From Acidovorax sp. SRB_14 (GTDB taxonomy: Bacteria > Pseudomonadota > Gammaproteobacteria > Burkholderiales > Burkholderiaceae_C), in contig NZ_MWOK01000009.1 of the NCBI RefSeq assembly GCF_012932145.1, positions 93,325 through 157,324 on the forward strand: a stretch of 64,000 nt of DNA, read 5' to 3'. Each line of letters opens with the position of its first letter. The first letter of the stretch is position 1. This document shows positions 18,630 to 26,180 of the stretch, piece after piece. The notes under the pieces are model-generated. The model saw only the letters and a list, made by a program, of their open reading frames with translations. It was not told where the DNA came from and searched no databases. Both the position numbers and the translations under genes were made by a program.

Positions 18630-19543
18630 TCGGCGGGGGCCGGCTCGGCCGGCTCGGCATTGGCCAGCAGCCAGGTGCGGAAGCTGTCGAGCGTGTGCAG
18701 TCGGTTGCGCCCCTCGGGGTAGCAGAACCAGTAGCCCAGGCGGCTGCGGTAGCCGCCGCCGGGCAGCGGCTCGCGCACCAGGCCGGCGCTGATTTCGTCC
18801 TGCACCAGGCAGCGCGGCACCAGGGCCAGGCCCATGCCCGCCATCACGGCGCGGATCATGGTCTGGAACTGGTCGAATTGCGTGCCGGCCCAGGGCTGCA
18901 GCCCGTCCATGCCGTGCGTGTCGCCCCAGCGCAGCCAGGCGTCGGGCACCGTGACATGGCGCAGCAGCGGGTAGCCGGCCACGTCCTGTGGCTCGGCGAT
19001 CGGCCAGTCGGCCACGCGCGTGCGCGGCGCGATCAGCGCCACGTCATTGCCGGCCAGATAGTGGGCATGGGCGCCGGGCCAATGGCCGTCGCCGAACAGG
19101 ATGGAGCAGTCGAGCTCGGGGCGTTCGAAGTCGTAGCCGTGCACATACGGCACGAAATGCAGTGTGATCTGTGGGTGCTGCAGCTGGAACTGCGGCAGGC
19201 GCGGGATCAGCCACTTGGCGCCGAAGGTCGGCAGGCTCGACAGGTGCAGGGCGCCGCCGCCGTCGTCGCTGGTGATGAGGTCGAGCGTGGCGGCCTCGAG
19301 CTGCGCGAGCACGGCGCGCACGGCCTTTTCGTACTGCGCGCCGGCGGGCGTGAGCGCCAGGCGCTTGCGGCTGCGCTCGAACAGCGGCACGCCCACCCAA
19401 CTCTCGAGCTCCTTGACCTGCTTGCTGACGGCGCTTTGCGTCAGGTGCAAGGCCTCGGCCGCGCGCGTGACGCCGCCAAAGCGCGCCACGGTGGAGAACG
19501 AACGCAGCAGGTGCAGCGGCGGGGCCAGGCGGCGCAGGGACAT
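18605..19543 (-). CDS. LysR-family regulator (GcvA-like)
   Basis: A 312-residue LysR-type protein. The N-terminal helix-turn-helix is FGGVTRAAEALHLTQSAVSK, followed by the LTTR linker and a periplasmic-binding-like effector domain. The start MSLRRLAPPLHLLRSF is typical of the GcvA/AmpR-like branch. The start at 19543 has an AGAGG ribosome-binding site. It is divergent from the Bug receptor gene at 19654 with a clear T-N11-A dyad between, so it probably controls the receptor and the N-formylglutamate amidohydrolase downstream. Confidence 0.92.
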   Translation of the reverse strand: MSLRRLAPPLHLLRSFSTVARFGGVTRAAEALHLTQSAVSKQVKELESWVGVPLFERSRKRLALTPAGAQYEKAVRAVLAQLEAATLDLITSDDGGGALHLSSLPTFGAKWLIPRLPQFQLQHPQITLHFVPYVHGYDFERPELDCSILFGDGHWPGAHAHYLAGNDVALIAPRTRVADWPIAEPQDVAGYPLLRHVTVPDAWLRWGDTHGMDGLQPWAGTQFDQFQTMIRAVMAGMGLALVPRCLVQDEISAGLVREPLPGGGYRSRLGYWFCYPEGRNRLHTLDSFRTWLLANAEPAEPAPADQGGAPPA

Positions 19544-19559
19544 GGTAGAAACCTCTTTC

Positions 19560-19580
19560 AACATTCTCAAACGGAATGTT
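19560..19580. promoter_or_regulatory. LysR-type operator dyad
   Basis: AACATTC-TCAAACG-GAATGTT, perfect 7-bp arms containing the LysR T-N11-A motif, located 17 bases upstream of the lysR start and 74 bases upstream of the receptor gene start. Confidence 0.6.
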
Positions 19581-19653
19581 ATCAGGCGCAGGCGTTGCTT
19601 TGGATTCTGCCGCTGTTGCGCTACTCTTTGTTGGAATCAAAGGAGATCCATCC

Positions 19654-20619
19654 ATGCAACGCCGTCAATTGTTGGCCTCGCTCGCCGCCGCATCTTTCAT
19701 TCCTGGAATGTCTTTTGCCCAGGAAGGCAAACCCCTGCGCATCGTCATTCCGTTTCCGCCGGGGGGCGCAACCGACATCACGGCGCGCAGCCTGCAAGAG
19801 GCGCTCGCGCGCATCCTCAAGCAGCCGGTGGTGCTGGAAAACCGCGCCGGCGCCGGCGGCTCGATCGGCACCACGGAAGTGGCCCGCGCCACGCCCGACG
19901 GCCTCACTTTCGGCATTGCGACGCTGTCCACGCACGGCGTCAACCCCGCGGTCTATGCCAAGCTGCCCTACGACCCGGTCAAGGACTTTGTCGGCGTGAC
20001 GGAAATCGTCAAGGCACCCGGCGTGATCGTCGTCAACCCCAACGTCTTGCCGGTCAACAGCTTTGCCGAGCTGGTCAAGTACCTCAAGGCCAACCCCGGC
20101 AAGGTGTCGTACGCCACGCCGGGCAACGGCACCATCGGCCACATGTGGGGCGAGCTGTTCAAGAGCAGCACGGGCACCTCGATGGTCCACATCCCCTACC
20201 GCGGCGCCGGCCCGGCCATCAACGACGTGCTTGGCGGCCAGGTGCCGGTGTACTTTGACCAGGTGGCTTCGTCGCTGCCGCACATCCAGGCCGGCAAGCT
20301 CAAGGCGCTGGCCGTGTCCTGGCACGAGCGCCTGGACGTTCTGCCCGCGGTGCCCACCTATGGCGAGCTCGGCTATGCGGTCAACAACGACCCGTCGTGG
20401 TTCGGCATGGTGGCCCCGGCCGGCACGCCCGCCGCCTTGGTCGAGCGCATGCAGCAGGCTGTGGCCCAGGCGCTCAAGGAGCCCGCGGTGCGCCAGCGCC
20501 TGGCGGGCCAGGGCCTGTACCCCTCGGGCTCCACGCCCAAGGAGTTCAGCGCGCAGATCGTGCGCGAAATAGAAAAGATGAAACGCGTGGCTGCCTTCGC
20601 CCACGTGAAGATGGACTAA
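19654..20619 (+). CDS. Bug/TctC-family periplasmic tricarboxylate receptor
   Basis: A 321-residue solute-binding protein of the Bordetella uptake gene family. Signal peptide MQRRQLLASLAAASFIPGMSFA; mature part with LRIVIPFPPGGATDITARSL, VVLENRAGAGGSIGT, and the ligand loop HIPYRGAGPAINDVLGGQVP. Such receptors bind small carboxylates or amides in the periplasm and hand them to TctAB-type transporters or to sensors. No tctAB is in the window. The start at 19654 has AAGGAG. The flanking LysR gene and the N-formylglutamate amidohydrolase suggest an amino-acid-derived ligand, which is an inference. Confidence 0.93.
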   Translation: MQRRQLLASLAAASFIPGMSFAQEGKPLRIVIPFPPGGATDITARSLQEALARILKQPVVLENRAGAGGSIGTTEVARATPDGLTFGIATLSTHGVNPAVYAKLPYDPVKDFVGVTEIVKAPGVIVVNPNVLPVNSFAELVKYLKANPGKVSYATPGNGTIGHMWGELFKSSTGTSMVHIPYRGAGPAINDVLGGQVPVYFDQVASSLPHIQAGKLKALAVSWHERLDVLPAVPTYGELGYAVNNDPSWFGMVAPAGTPAALVERMQQAVAQALKEPAVRQRLAGQGLYPSGSTPKEFSAQIVREIEKMKRVAAFAHVKMD

Positions 20620-20745
20620 GCCCCACCCCGCTCCCCCTGGCGCGGGCAGCATGCCCTGGCGCCGGCCGCGTCCCGCAGGGGCCGGCCGGGGCTGGCGCAG
20701 ACCGCGCAGACGTGGGAGCATTTCCCCTGCCACCTGAAGACCCCT

Positions 20746-21675
20746 ATGCACGCAGCACTGAAGTTGATGAACCACCGTTTCCAGAACGCCCAGCCGGGCG
20801 CGTCCGGAGAGGCCGGCGCGGCCTGCCGGCCCCCGCCCATGGTGACGCGCATCGCTGGCAGCACGCCGCTGGTGCTGGACTCGCCGCATAGCGGCACCCA
20901 TTACCCGAGCGACTTTGGCGCCGCCTGCGACCTGGCCACGCTGCGCCGCGCCGAGGACACGCACGTCGAAAAGATCTATGCGTTTGCGCCCGCGCTGGGC
21001 GTGGACTGGATCGAGGCGCATTTCCCGCGCATCTACCTCGACGCCAACCGCGACACCACCGAGGTGGACACCGGCATGTTCGACGGCGCATGGACCGATC
21101 CCGTCACCACCGACGAGCTGGTGCTGCAAAAGGTGCGCCTAGGCAAGGGCCTGATCTGGAAGTTCACCGACGAGGGCGTGCCCATCTACGACCGCCTGCT
21201 CTCGGTGGACGAGGTGCGTGCGCGCATCGCGCGCTGCTGGCAGCCCTACCATGCCGCCGTGCAGCAGGCGATCGAGGCCGCGCACGCGCGCCACGGCTAC
21301 AGCATCCACATCAACTGCCACTCGATGCCCGCCGTGGCCGCCAGCCACGCCACGCTGCACCCGGGCCTGGTGCACGCCGACTTCGTGGTTGGCGACCGCG
21401 AGGGCAGCACCGCCGACCCGGCGCTGTCGCAGCTGATCTGCGCGCACCTGCGCGACTGCGGCTACAGCGTTGAATACAACTACCCCTACAAGGGCGTGGA
21501 GCTGGTGCGGCGCTATGGCGACCCGGCGCGCCACCGCCACAGCGTCCAGATCGAGATCAACCGCAAGCTCTACATGGACGAGCAGACGCTCGAACTCCAC
21601 CCCGAGGGCTTTGACCGCCTGCGCACCGACCTGCAGGCGCTGGTCCACAAGCTCCTGGCGCACGACCCGCGCTGA
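20746..21675 (+). CDS. N-formylglutamate amidohydrolase family protein
   Basis: A 309-residue hydrolase. It carries the family motifs PLVLDSPHSGTHYP, then DTHVEKIYAFAPALGVDWIE, YLDANRDTTEVD and the Zn-binding region YSIHINCHSMPAV. Members include HutG-type N-formylglutamate deformylase, which ends the five-step histidine pathway, but no other hut gene is near. The pairing with a Bug receptor and LysR regulator upstream suggests uptake and cleavage of an N-acylated amino acid. About 125 bases separate it from the receptor gene, so it is probably co-transcribed. Confidence 0.88.
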   Translation: MHAALKLMNHRFQNAQPGASGEAGAACRPPPMVTRIAGSTPLVLDSPHSGTHYPSDFGAACDLATLRRAEDTHVEKIYAFAPALGVDWIEAHFPRIYLDANRDTTEVDTGMFDGAWTDPVTTDELVLQKVRLGKGLIWKFTDEGVPIYDRLLSVDEVRARIARCWQPYHAAVQQAIEAAHARHGYSIHINCHSMPAVAASHATLHPGLVHADFVVGDREGSTADPALSQLICAHLRDCGYSVEYNYPYKGVELVRRYGDPARHRHSVQIEINRKLYMDEQTLELHPEGFDRLRTDLQALVHKLLAHDPR

Positions 21676-21763
21676 AAGCGCGGGCGCGGCGCGCGCTGCC
21701 GCCTAGAATCCGTGGAAAACCGCTGCGGCGCCATGCCGCGGCCGGACCACAGGAGACACCCGA

Positions 21764-22438
21764 ATGCGCATCCTCATCGCCGAAGACGACCAGGTGCTGG
21801 CCGACGGACTGCTGCGCACCCTGCGCAGCTCGGGCGCCGTGGTGGACCACGTGGCCAACGGCAGCGAAGCCGACGCCGCGCTGATGACGAACAACGAGTT
21901 CGACCTGCTGATCCTCGACCTGGGCCTGCCCAAGATGCACGGGCTCGAAGTGCTCAAAAAGCTGCGCAGCCGCGGCTCGGCCCTGCCGGTGCTGATTCTC
22001 ACCGCGGCCGACAGCGTGGACGAGCGCGTCAAGGGCCTGGACTTCGGCGCCGACGACTACATGGCCAAGCCGTTCTCGCTGCAGGAGCTCGAAGCGCGCG
22101 TGCGCGCGCTCACGCGCCGCGGCATGGGCGTGACCAGCGCCACCATCAAGCACGGCCCGCTGGTCTACGACCAGGCCGGGCGCGTGGCCACCATCGACGG
22201 CAAGATGGTCGAGCTGTCGGCGCGCGAGCTGGGCCTGCTCGAGGTGCTGCTGCAGCGCGCCGGCCGCCTGGTCAGCAAGGACCAGCTGGTCGAGCGCCTG
22301 TGCGAGTGGGGCGAGGAGGTCAGCAACAACGCCATCGAGGTCTACATTCACCGCCTGCGCAAGAAGATCGAGAAAGGGCCGATCCGCATCGCCACGGTGC
22401 GCGGCCTGGGCTATTGCCTGGAAAAGATTTCCGGCTAG
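21764..22438 (+). CDS. OmpR-family response regulator (TctD/QseB-like)
   Basis: A 224-residue regulator. The receiver domain has D8/D9, phospho-acceptor D52 in LLILDLGLP and K102 in YMAKPF; the winged-helix effector domain ends with the wing ATVRGLGYCLEK. It precedes the sensor kinase gene at 22520 and forms a pair with it. The similarity of the pair to TctD-TctE, which controls tricarboxylate uptake, fits the Bug receptor gene 1 kb upstream, though this link is inferred. Confidence 0.93.
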   Translation: MRILIAEDDQVLADGLLRTLRSSGAVVDHVANGSEADAALMTNNEFDLLILDLGLPKMHGLEVLKKLRSRGSALPVLILTAADSVDERVKGLDFGADDYMAKPFSLQELEARVRALTRRGMGVTSATIKHGPLVYDQAGRVATIDGKMVELSARELGLLEVLLQRAGRLVSKDQLVERLCEWGEEVSNNAIEVYIHRLRKKIEKGPIRIATVRGLGYCLEKISG

Positions 22439-22449
22439 GTCCGCGCCAT

Positions 22450-22509
22450 GCTATTTATTCAATAGCTATTGGCGCTTATCCAGAAAGCGTTTGAGGCACT
22501 TTTTACCCC
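22450..22509. repeat. Dispersed dyad repeat, copy E
   Basis: Reads CAATAGCTATTGGCGCTTATCCAGAAAGCGTTTGAGGCACTTTTT. It occupies the gap between the response regulator and its sensor kinase, and would be translated if the kinase started at the upstream TTG (22469). Confidence 0.85.
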
Positions 22510-22519
22510 TAAGGCGACC

Positions 22520-23962
22520 TTGAAGATCTTCCAGCGCGAGCAGCGCTCCCTGTTCGGCGAGATCCTCGACTGGATGCTGACCCCGCTGCTGCTGCTATGG
22601 CCGGTGAGCCTGGCGCTGACCTGGCTGGTGGCGCAGGGCATCGCCAACAAGCCCTTCGACCGCGCGCTCGAATACAACGCCCATGCCCTGGCCCAGCTCA
22701 TCACCGTGCAGGGCGACGAGGCGCGCTTCAACCTGCCCCAGCCGGCCAGCGAGATCCTGCGCGCCGACGACTCCGACACCGTCTACTACCAGGTCAAGGG
22801 GCCGGGCGGGCGGCTGCTCTCGGGCGAGCGCGAGCTGCCCGGCCCGGCGGAGGATGAAACGCCCGTGGTCGGCGAGGTGCGGCTGCGCGATGCCGAGCTG
22901 CGCGGCATCGCCATCCGCATGGCCTACATCTGGGTGCGCCTGCCCGGCAAGGGGCAGCCGTTGGGGCTGGTGCAGGTGGCCGAGACGCGCGAGAAGCGCA
23001 GCGTGCTGGCCACCGAGATCATCAAGGGCGTGATGGTGCCGCAGTTCGTCATCCTGCCGCTGGCCGTGCTGCTGGTGTGGCTGGCGCTGGCGCGCGGCAT
23101 CCAGCCGCTCAACCAGCTCGAAGCGCGCATCCGCGCACGCAGCCCCGACGACCTGAGCCCGCTCGACAACAAGACCGTGCCGCTCGAAGTGGCGCCGCTC
23201 GTGGCCTCGGTGAACGACCTGCTGACGCGGCTGAGCGACTCGATGGCGACGCAAAAGCGCTTCCTGGCCGACGCCGCGCACCAGCTCAAGACCCCGCTGG
23301 CGGGCCTGCGCATGCAGGCCGACCTGGCGCAGCGCGAGGGCACGAGCACCGAGGAGCTCAAGCGCTCGCTGCAGCAGATCGGGCGCGCCAGCATCCGCGC
23401 CACGCACACCGTCAACCAGCTGCTGGCGCTGGCGCGCGCCGAGGGCAGCAACACGCAGAAGGCGCGCCTCCCCTGCGACCTGGCGCGCCTGACCATGGAC
23501 GTGGTGCGCGACTCGGTGCCGCGCGCGCTCGAAAAGCACATCGACCTGGGCTATGACGGCGCCCAGCCCGGCGACCCCGGCGTGTGGGTGGACGGCAACC
23601 CCACGCTGCTCAAGGAGCTGGTGCGCAACCTGCTCGACAACGCGATCAACTACACGCCCTCGGCCGCCGACAAGCCCGGCGTGGTCACGGCGCGCGTGCT
23701 GGCCGACCCGTTTGGCCATGTGCTGCTGCTGCAGGTGGAGGACTCGGGCCCCGGCGTGCCCGAGGCCGAGCGCGAACTGATCTTCCAGCCGTTCTACCGC
23801 GCGCTCGGCAGCGAGGCCGACGGCTCGGGCCTGGGCCTGCCCATCGTGCTGGAAATCGCGCGTCAGCACGGCGCCGAGGTGATGGTGGAGGCGGCCCACC
23901 CGGACCACCACCCGCCGGGCGCCCGCTTCACGGTGCGCCTGCCGGCCAACGCCGACGCCTAG
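22520..23962 (+). CDS. Sensor histidine kinase (TctE/QseC-like)
   Basis: A 480-residue membrane kinase: short basic N-terminus, first helix (LTPLLLLWPVSLALTWLVAQ), a periplasmic 2CSK_N-type domain, second helix (PQFVILPLAVLLVWLALARG), HAMP, dimerisation domain with the phospho-accepting His (H254 in AAHQLKTPLAGLRMQ), then N, G1 and G2 boxes (NLLDNAINYTP, VEDSGPGVPE, GSGLGLPIV). No ATG is near the N-terminus. The TTG at 22520 with AAGG nine bases before it was preferred over the TTG at 22469 because the latter lies within repeat copy E and would add repeat-derived residues. Confidence 0.92.
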   Translation: MKIFQREQRSLFGEILDWMLTPLLLLWPVSLALTWLVAQGIANKPFDRALEYNAHALAQLITVQGDEARFNLPQPASEILRADDSDTVYYQVKGPGGRLLSGERELPGPAEDETPVVGEVRLRDAELRGIAIRMAYIWVRLPGKGQPLGLVQVAETREKRSVLATEIIKGVMVPQFVILPLAVLLVWLALARGIQPLNQLEARIRARSPDDLSPLDNKTVPLEVAPLVASVNDLLTRLSDSMATQKRFLADAAHQLKTPLAGLRMQADLAQREGTSTEELKRSLQQIGRASIRATHTVNQLLALARAEGSNTQKARLPCDLARLTMDVVRDSVPRALEKHIDLGYDGAQPGDPGVWVDGNPTLLKELVRNLLDNAINYTPSAADKPGVVTARVLADPFGHVLLLQVEDSGPGVPEAERELIFQPFYRALGSEADGSGLGLPIVLEIARQHGAEVMVEAAHPDHHPPGARFTVRLPANADA

Positions 23963-23975
23963 AGCGCCGCCGCGT

Positions 23976-24665
23976 TCAGAAGCAGGGGCGCAGCGGCTTG
24001 TCCGCCAGCGCCGGGCGCAGCGCCTCGAGCTGCGCGCGCAGGGCGGCATCGACCAGCGGCAGGCGCAGCGTGAAGCTCTCGGCCTCCGCGCGTTCGACCA
24101 CCACGCGCGCGCTGCGCACCCCCTGGGCCGCCAGCGTGGCCAGGGCGCGCTGCGCGGCATCTTCGGACGCGAAGCGCCCCAGCGACAGGCCGGGCTCCAG
24201 CGCCGCGTTGCCGGGCCGGTCGAACGCCACGCCGCGGGCGCGCAGTTCGGTGCGCTTCTTGGCCAGCGCCTCGGCATCGGCAAAACGGCCCATGTAGACC
24301 ATCCAGCGCCCGGCGGTGGTGCTGCGCTCGAGGTTCCAGCTGTCGGGCGGCAGGGCCGCCGCGGCGCTGCGCCAAGCCTGCGCCTCGGCCGCGTCGAGCC
24401 CCCCGGCCTGCAGGCACGCGCCGCGCTCGGCCGGCGCGGCAGACGCCAGCGGTGCCTCGCCCGCCGGATCGGACGCTGGCGCCGGGGCCGGCGCGTCGGC
24501 CTTGGGGGGCACGATGCGCAGCGCCTCGGGGGCGATCTGCTGCGCCAAGCGCTGCGGCTCGGACGTCTGCGCCGGCGCCCAGCCCCAGGCGCCCATCAGG
24601 CCCTGCGCCCAGGCGAAGTAGCCGGCATTGGCCAGCAGCAGGATAAGCACCAGGGCGCGCAGCAT
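23976..24665 (-). CDS. SPOR-domain protein
   Basis: A 229-residue protein with an N-terminal membrane anchor (LRALVLILLLANAGYFAWA), a Pro/Ala-rich linker and a C-terminal SPOR domain (WMVYMGRFADAEALAKKRTEL, then LGRFASEDAAQRALATLAAQG). SPOR domains bind denuded glycan strands at the septum, so a cell-envelope or division role is likely. It follows birA with only three bases between, giving a SET-birA-SPOR operon. It converges with the sensor kinase gene (13 bases between stops). Confidence 0.85.
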   Translation of the reverse strand: MLRALVLILLLANAGYFAWAQGLMGAWGWAPAQTSEPQRLAQQIAPEALRIVPPKADAPAPAPASDPAGEAPLASAAPAERGACLQAGGLDAAEAQAWRSAAAALPPDSWNLERSTTAGRWMVYMGRFADAEALAKKRTELRARGVAFDRPGNAALEPGLSLGRFASEDAAQRALATLAAQGVRSARVVVERAEAESFTLRLPLVDAALRAQLEALRPALADKPLRPCF

Positions 24666-24668
24666 GCG

Positions 24669-25535
24669 TCAGCCCGGCAGGGTGTGCGCGGCGCTGGCCG
24701 GCCGCACGCTGATGTCGCCGCTGGTCACGGCCTGCATGCCCAGCGCGCTGTGCACCAGCAGGGCGCCGTCTTCGGCCACGCCGTGGGCCATGCCCCGGCT
24801 GCCGTCGCTGAGCACCACGGCGCGGCCCAGCAGCGCGTCGCGCTGGGCAAAACGCGCCTGCACGGGGGCAAAGCCGTACGCCTCGAACGACTGCAGCATC
24901 GCCACCAGCGGCGCCACCACGCGCAGCAGGGCGGCGGGCGCATCGATCTGCGCATCGACCTCCTGCAGGCAGCCCGGCGGCAGCGACATGCCGGCGCCCT
25001 CGCGCGGCAGCAGGTTCAGCCCCACGCCCACGACGACATAGCGCAGGGCCGCACTGACGGTGGCGCGGCCGCCGGGCGCCTCCTGCGGCGCCACGAAGCT
25101 GGCGGTTTCCACCAGGATGCCGCCGAGCTTGCGGTCGCCGCCGGCGCCGCCCAGCCACAGGTCGTTGGGCCACTTCAGCGCGATGCGCGGCGTGGCGCTG
25201 CCCGCCGGCGGCAGCGCAGGCTGCAGGCTCTCGGCCACGCTCACGCCCACGGCCAGCGACAGGCCCGACCAGTCCGCCGGCGCCAGCGGCAGGCCCAGCG
25301 AAAACGTCAGCGCATCGCCCGGCGCCGTGTGCCAGGCCCGGCCCAGGCGCCCGCGCCCGGCCGTCTGCTGCTCGGCCACCAGCAGCACGGGCTCGCAGCG
25401 GCCGGCGCGCGCGCGGCGCATGAGTTCGCTGTTGGTCGAGTCGATGCAGGGCAGCACCTCGACGGTGAAACCCGGCAGCCGCGGTGCCACGGCCTCCCAG
25501 ATGGCCTCGGCGGGCCAGCGCATCGGCGTGGTCAT
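24669..25535 (-). CDS. birA: Biotin--[acetyl-CoA-carboxylase] ligase
   Basis: A 288-residue biotin protein ligase that activates biotin as biotinyl-AMP and attaches it to the biotin carboxyl carrier protein. Conserved motifs: STNSELMRRA, the biotinyl-AMP loop GRGRLGRAWHT, LKWPNDLWL, KLGGILVET and the C-terminal domain with GVAEDGALLV. It lacks the N-terminal helix-turn-helix of E. coli BirA, so it is a pure ligase without repressor function. The start at 25535 overlaps the stop of the SET-domain gene by four bases (ATGA), indicating translational coupling. Confidence 0.93.
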   Translation of the reverse strand: MTTPMRWPAEAIWEAVAPRLPGFTVEVLPCIDSTNSELMRRARAGRCEPVLLVAEQQTAGRGRLGRAWHTAPGDALTFSLGLPLAPADWSGLSLAVGVSVAESLQPALPPAGSATPRIALKWPNDLWLGGAGGDRKLGGILVETASFVAPQEAPGGRATVSAALRYVVVGVGLNLLPREGAGMSLPPGCLQEVDAQIDAPAALLRVVAPLVAMLQSFEAYGFAPVQARFAQRDALLGRAVVLSDGSRGMAHGVAEDGALLVHSALGMQAVTSGDISVRPASAAHTLPG

Positions 25536-26059
25536 GCGGTGCGCTTTGCTTTCTTGGCCTTGCCCAGCGGGGCCGGCGCGGCCGGGCCGCGCTTGGGCGC
25601 GAGCAAGGTGCCACGGCAGTTCTGGCTGCCGCACCAGCACGGGTACTCGGCCTTGAGCTTCGCGGTGTAGCGCTCCTCGAGGATCAGGCCGTAGTCGTAG
25701 TTCAGTTCTTCGCCGGCCGCAATGTTGCGCAGCGCGGTGATGAAGATGCGGCCGTCCCGCTCGTCGGCAAAGCAGTTCGGGTCGCACGAGTGGTTGATCC
25801 AGCGCGAGGAGTTGCCGCCCACGTTGGCGTCGATCACGCGGTCTTCATCGACATGGAAGTAGAACGTGTGGTTGGGGTTGAGCGGGTCGTGCGGGTGGCG
25901 GTCCTGCGCCTCCTGCCAGCCGATGACCTCGCCGGTGTATTCGATCAGCACCTCGCCCTCGGCGATATCCTGCACCGCGAACACGCCCTTGCCATGCACG
26001 CCCGAACGGCGGGTCTGGATGCGGCGGCCTGCGAAGGCGGGGAGGGCGGTGCGGGGCAT
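25532..26059 (-). CDS. SET-domain protein-lysine methyltransferase homologue
   Basis: A 175-residue protein that is almost entirely a SET domain: SGVHGKGVFAVQDIAEGEVL at the start, the AdoMet-binding pseudoknot motifs NHSCDPN (89-95) and ELNYDYG (118-124), and a post-SET Cys cluster CWCGSQNCRG (C141, C143, C148), ending in a basic tail. Such domains methylate lysine with AdoMet. They are typical of eukaryotic histone methyltransferases and occur in some bacteria with unknown substrates. It heads the operon with birA. The substrate cannot be inferred. Confidence 0.9.
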   Translation of the reverse strand: MPRTALPAFAGRRIQTRRSGVHGKGVFAVQDIAEGEVLIEYTGEVIGWQEAQDRHPHDPLNPNHTFYFHVDEDRVIDANVGGNSSRWINHSCDPNCFADERDGRIFITALRNIAAGEELNYDYGLILEERYTAKLKAEYPCWCGSQNCRGTLLAPKRGPAAPAPLGKAKKAKRTA

Positions 26060-26180
26060 GGCAAAACTCTGTTAACTTAAATGAGCACACAGGTGCGTGC
26101 GCGTGCACGCGCGTGGAGTCCAGATTGTAGAAGCGCCCGGAGCGTCTCTCCGGGACACGGCCAGCATGGCGAGACCCAAC

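Noticed and set aside
22469..22519. TTG at 22469 as the start of the sensor kinase
   Set aside because: It would translate the dispersed repeat. The family-like N-terminus and an AAGG site support TTG at 22520.
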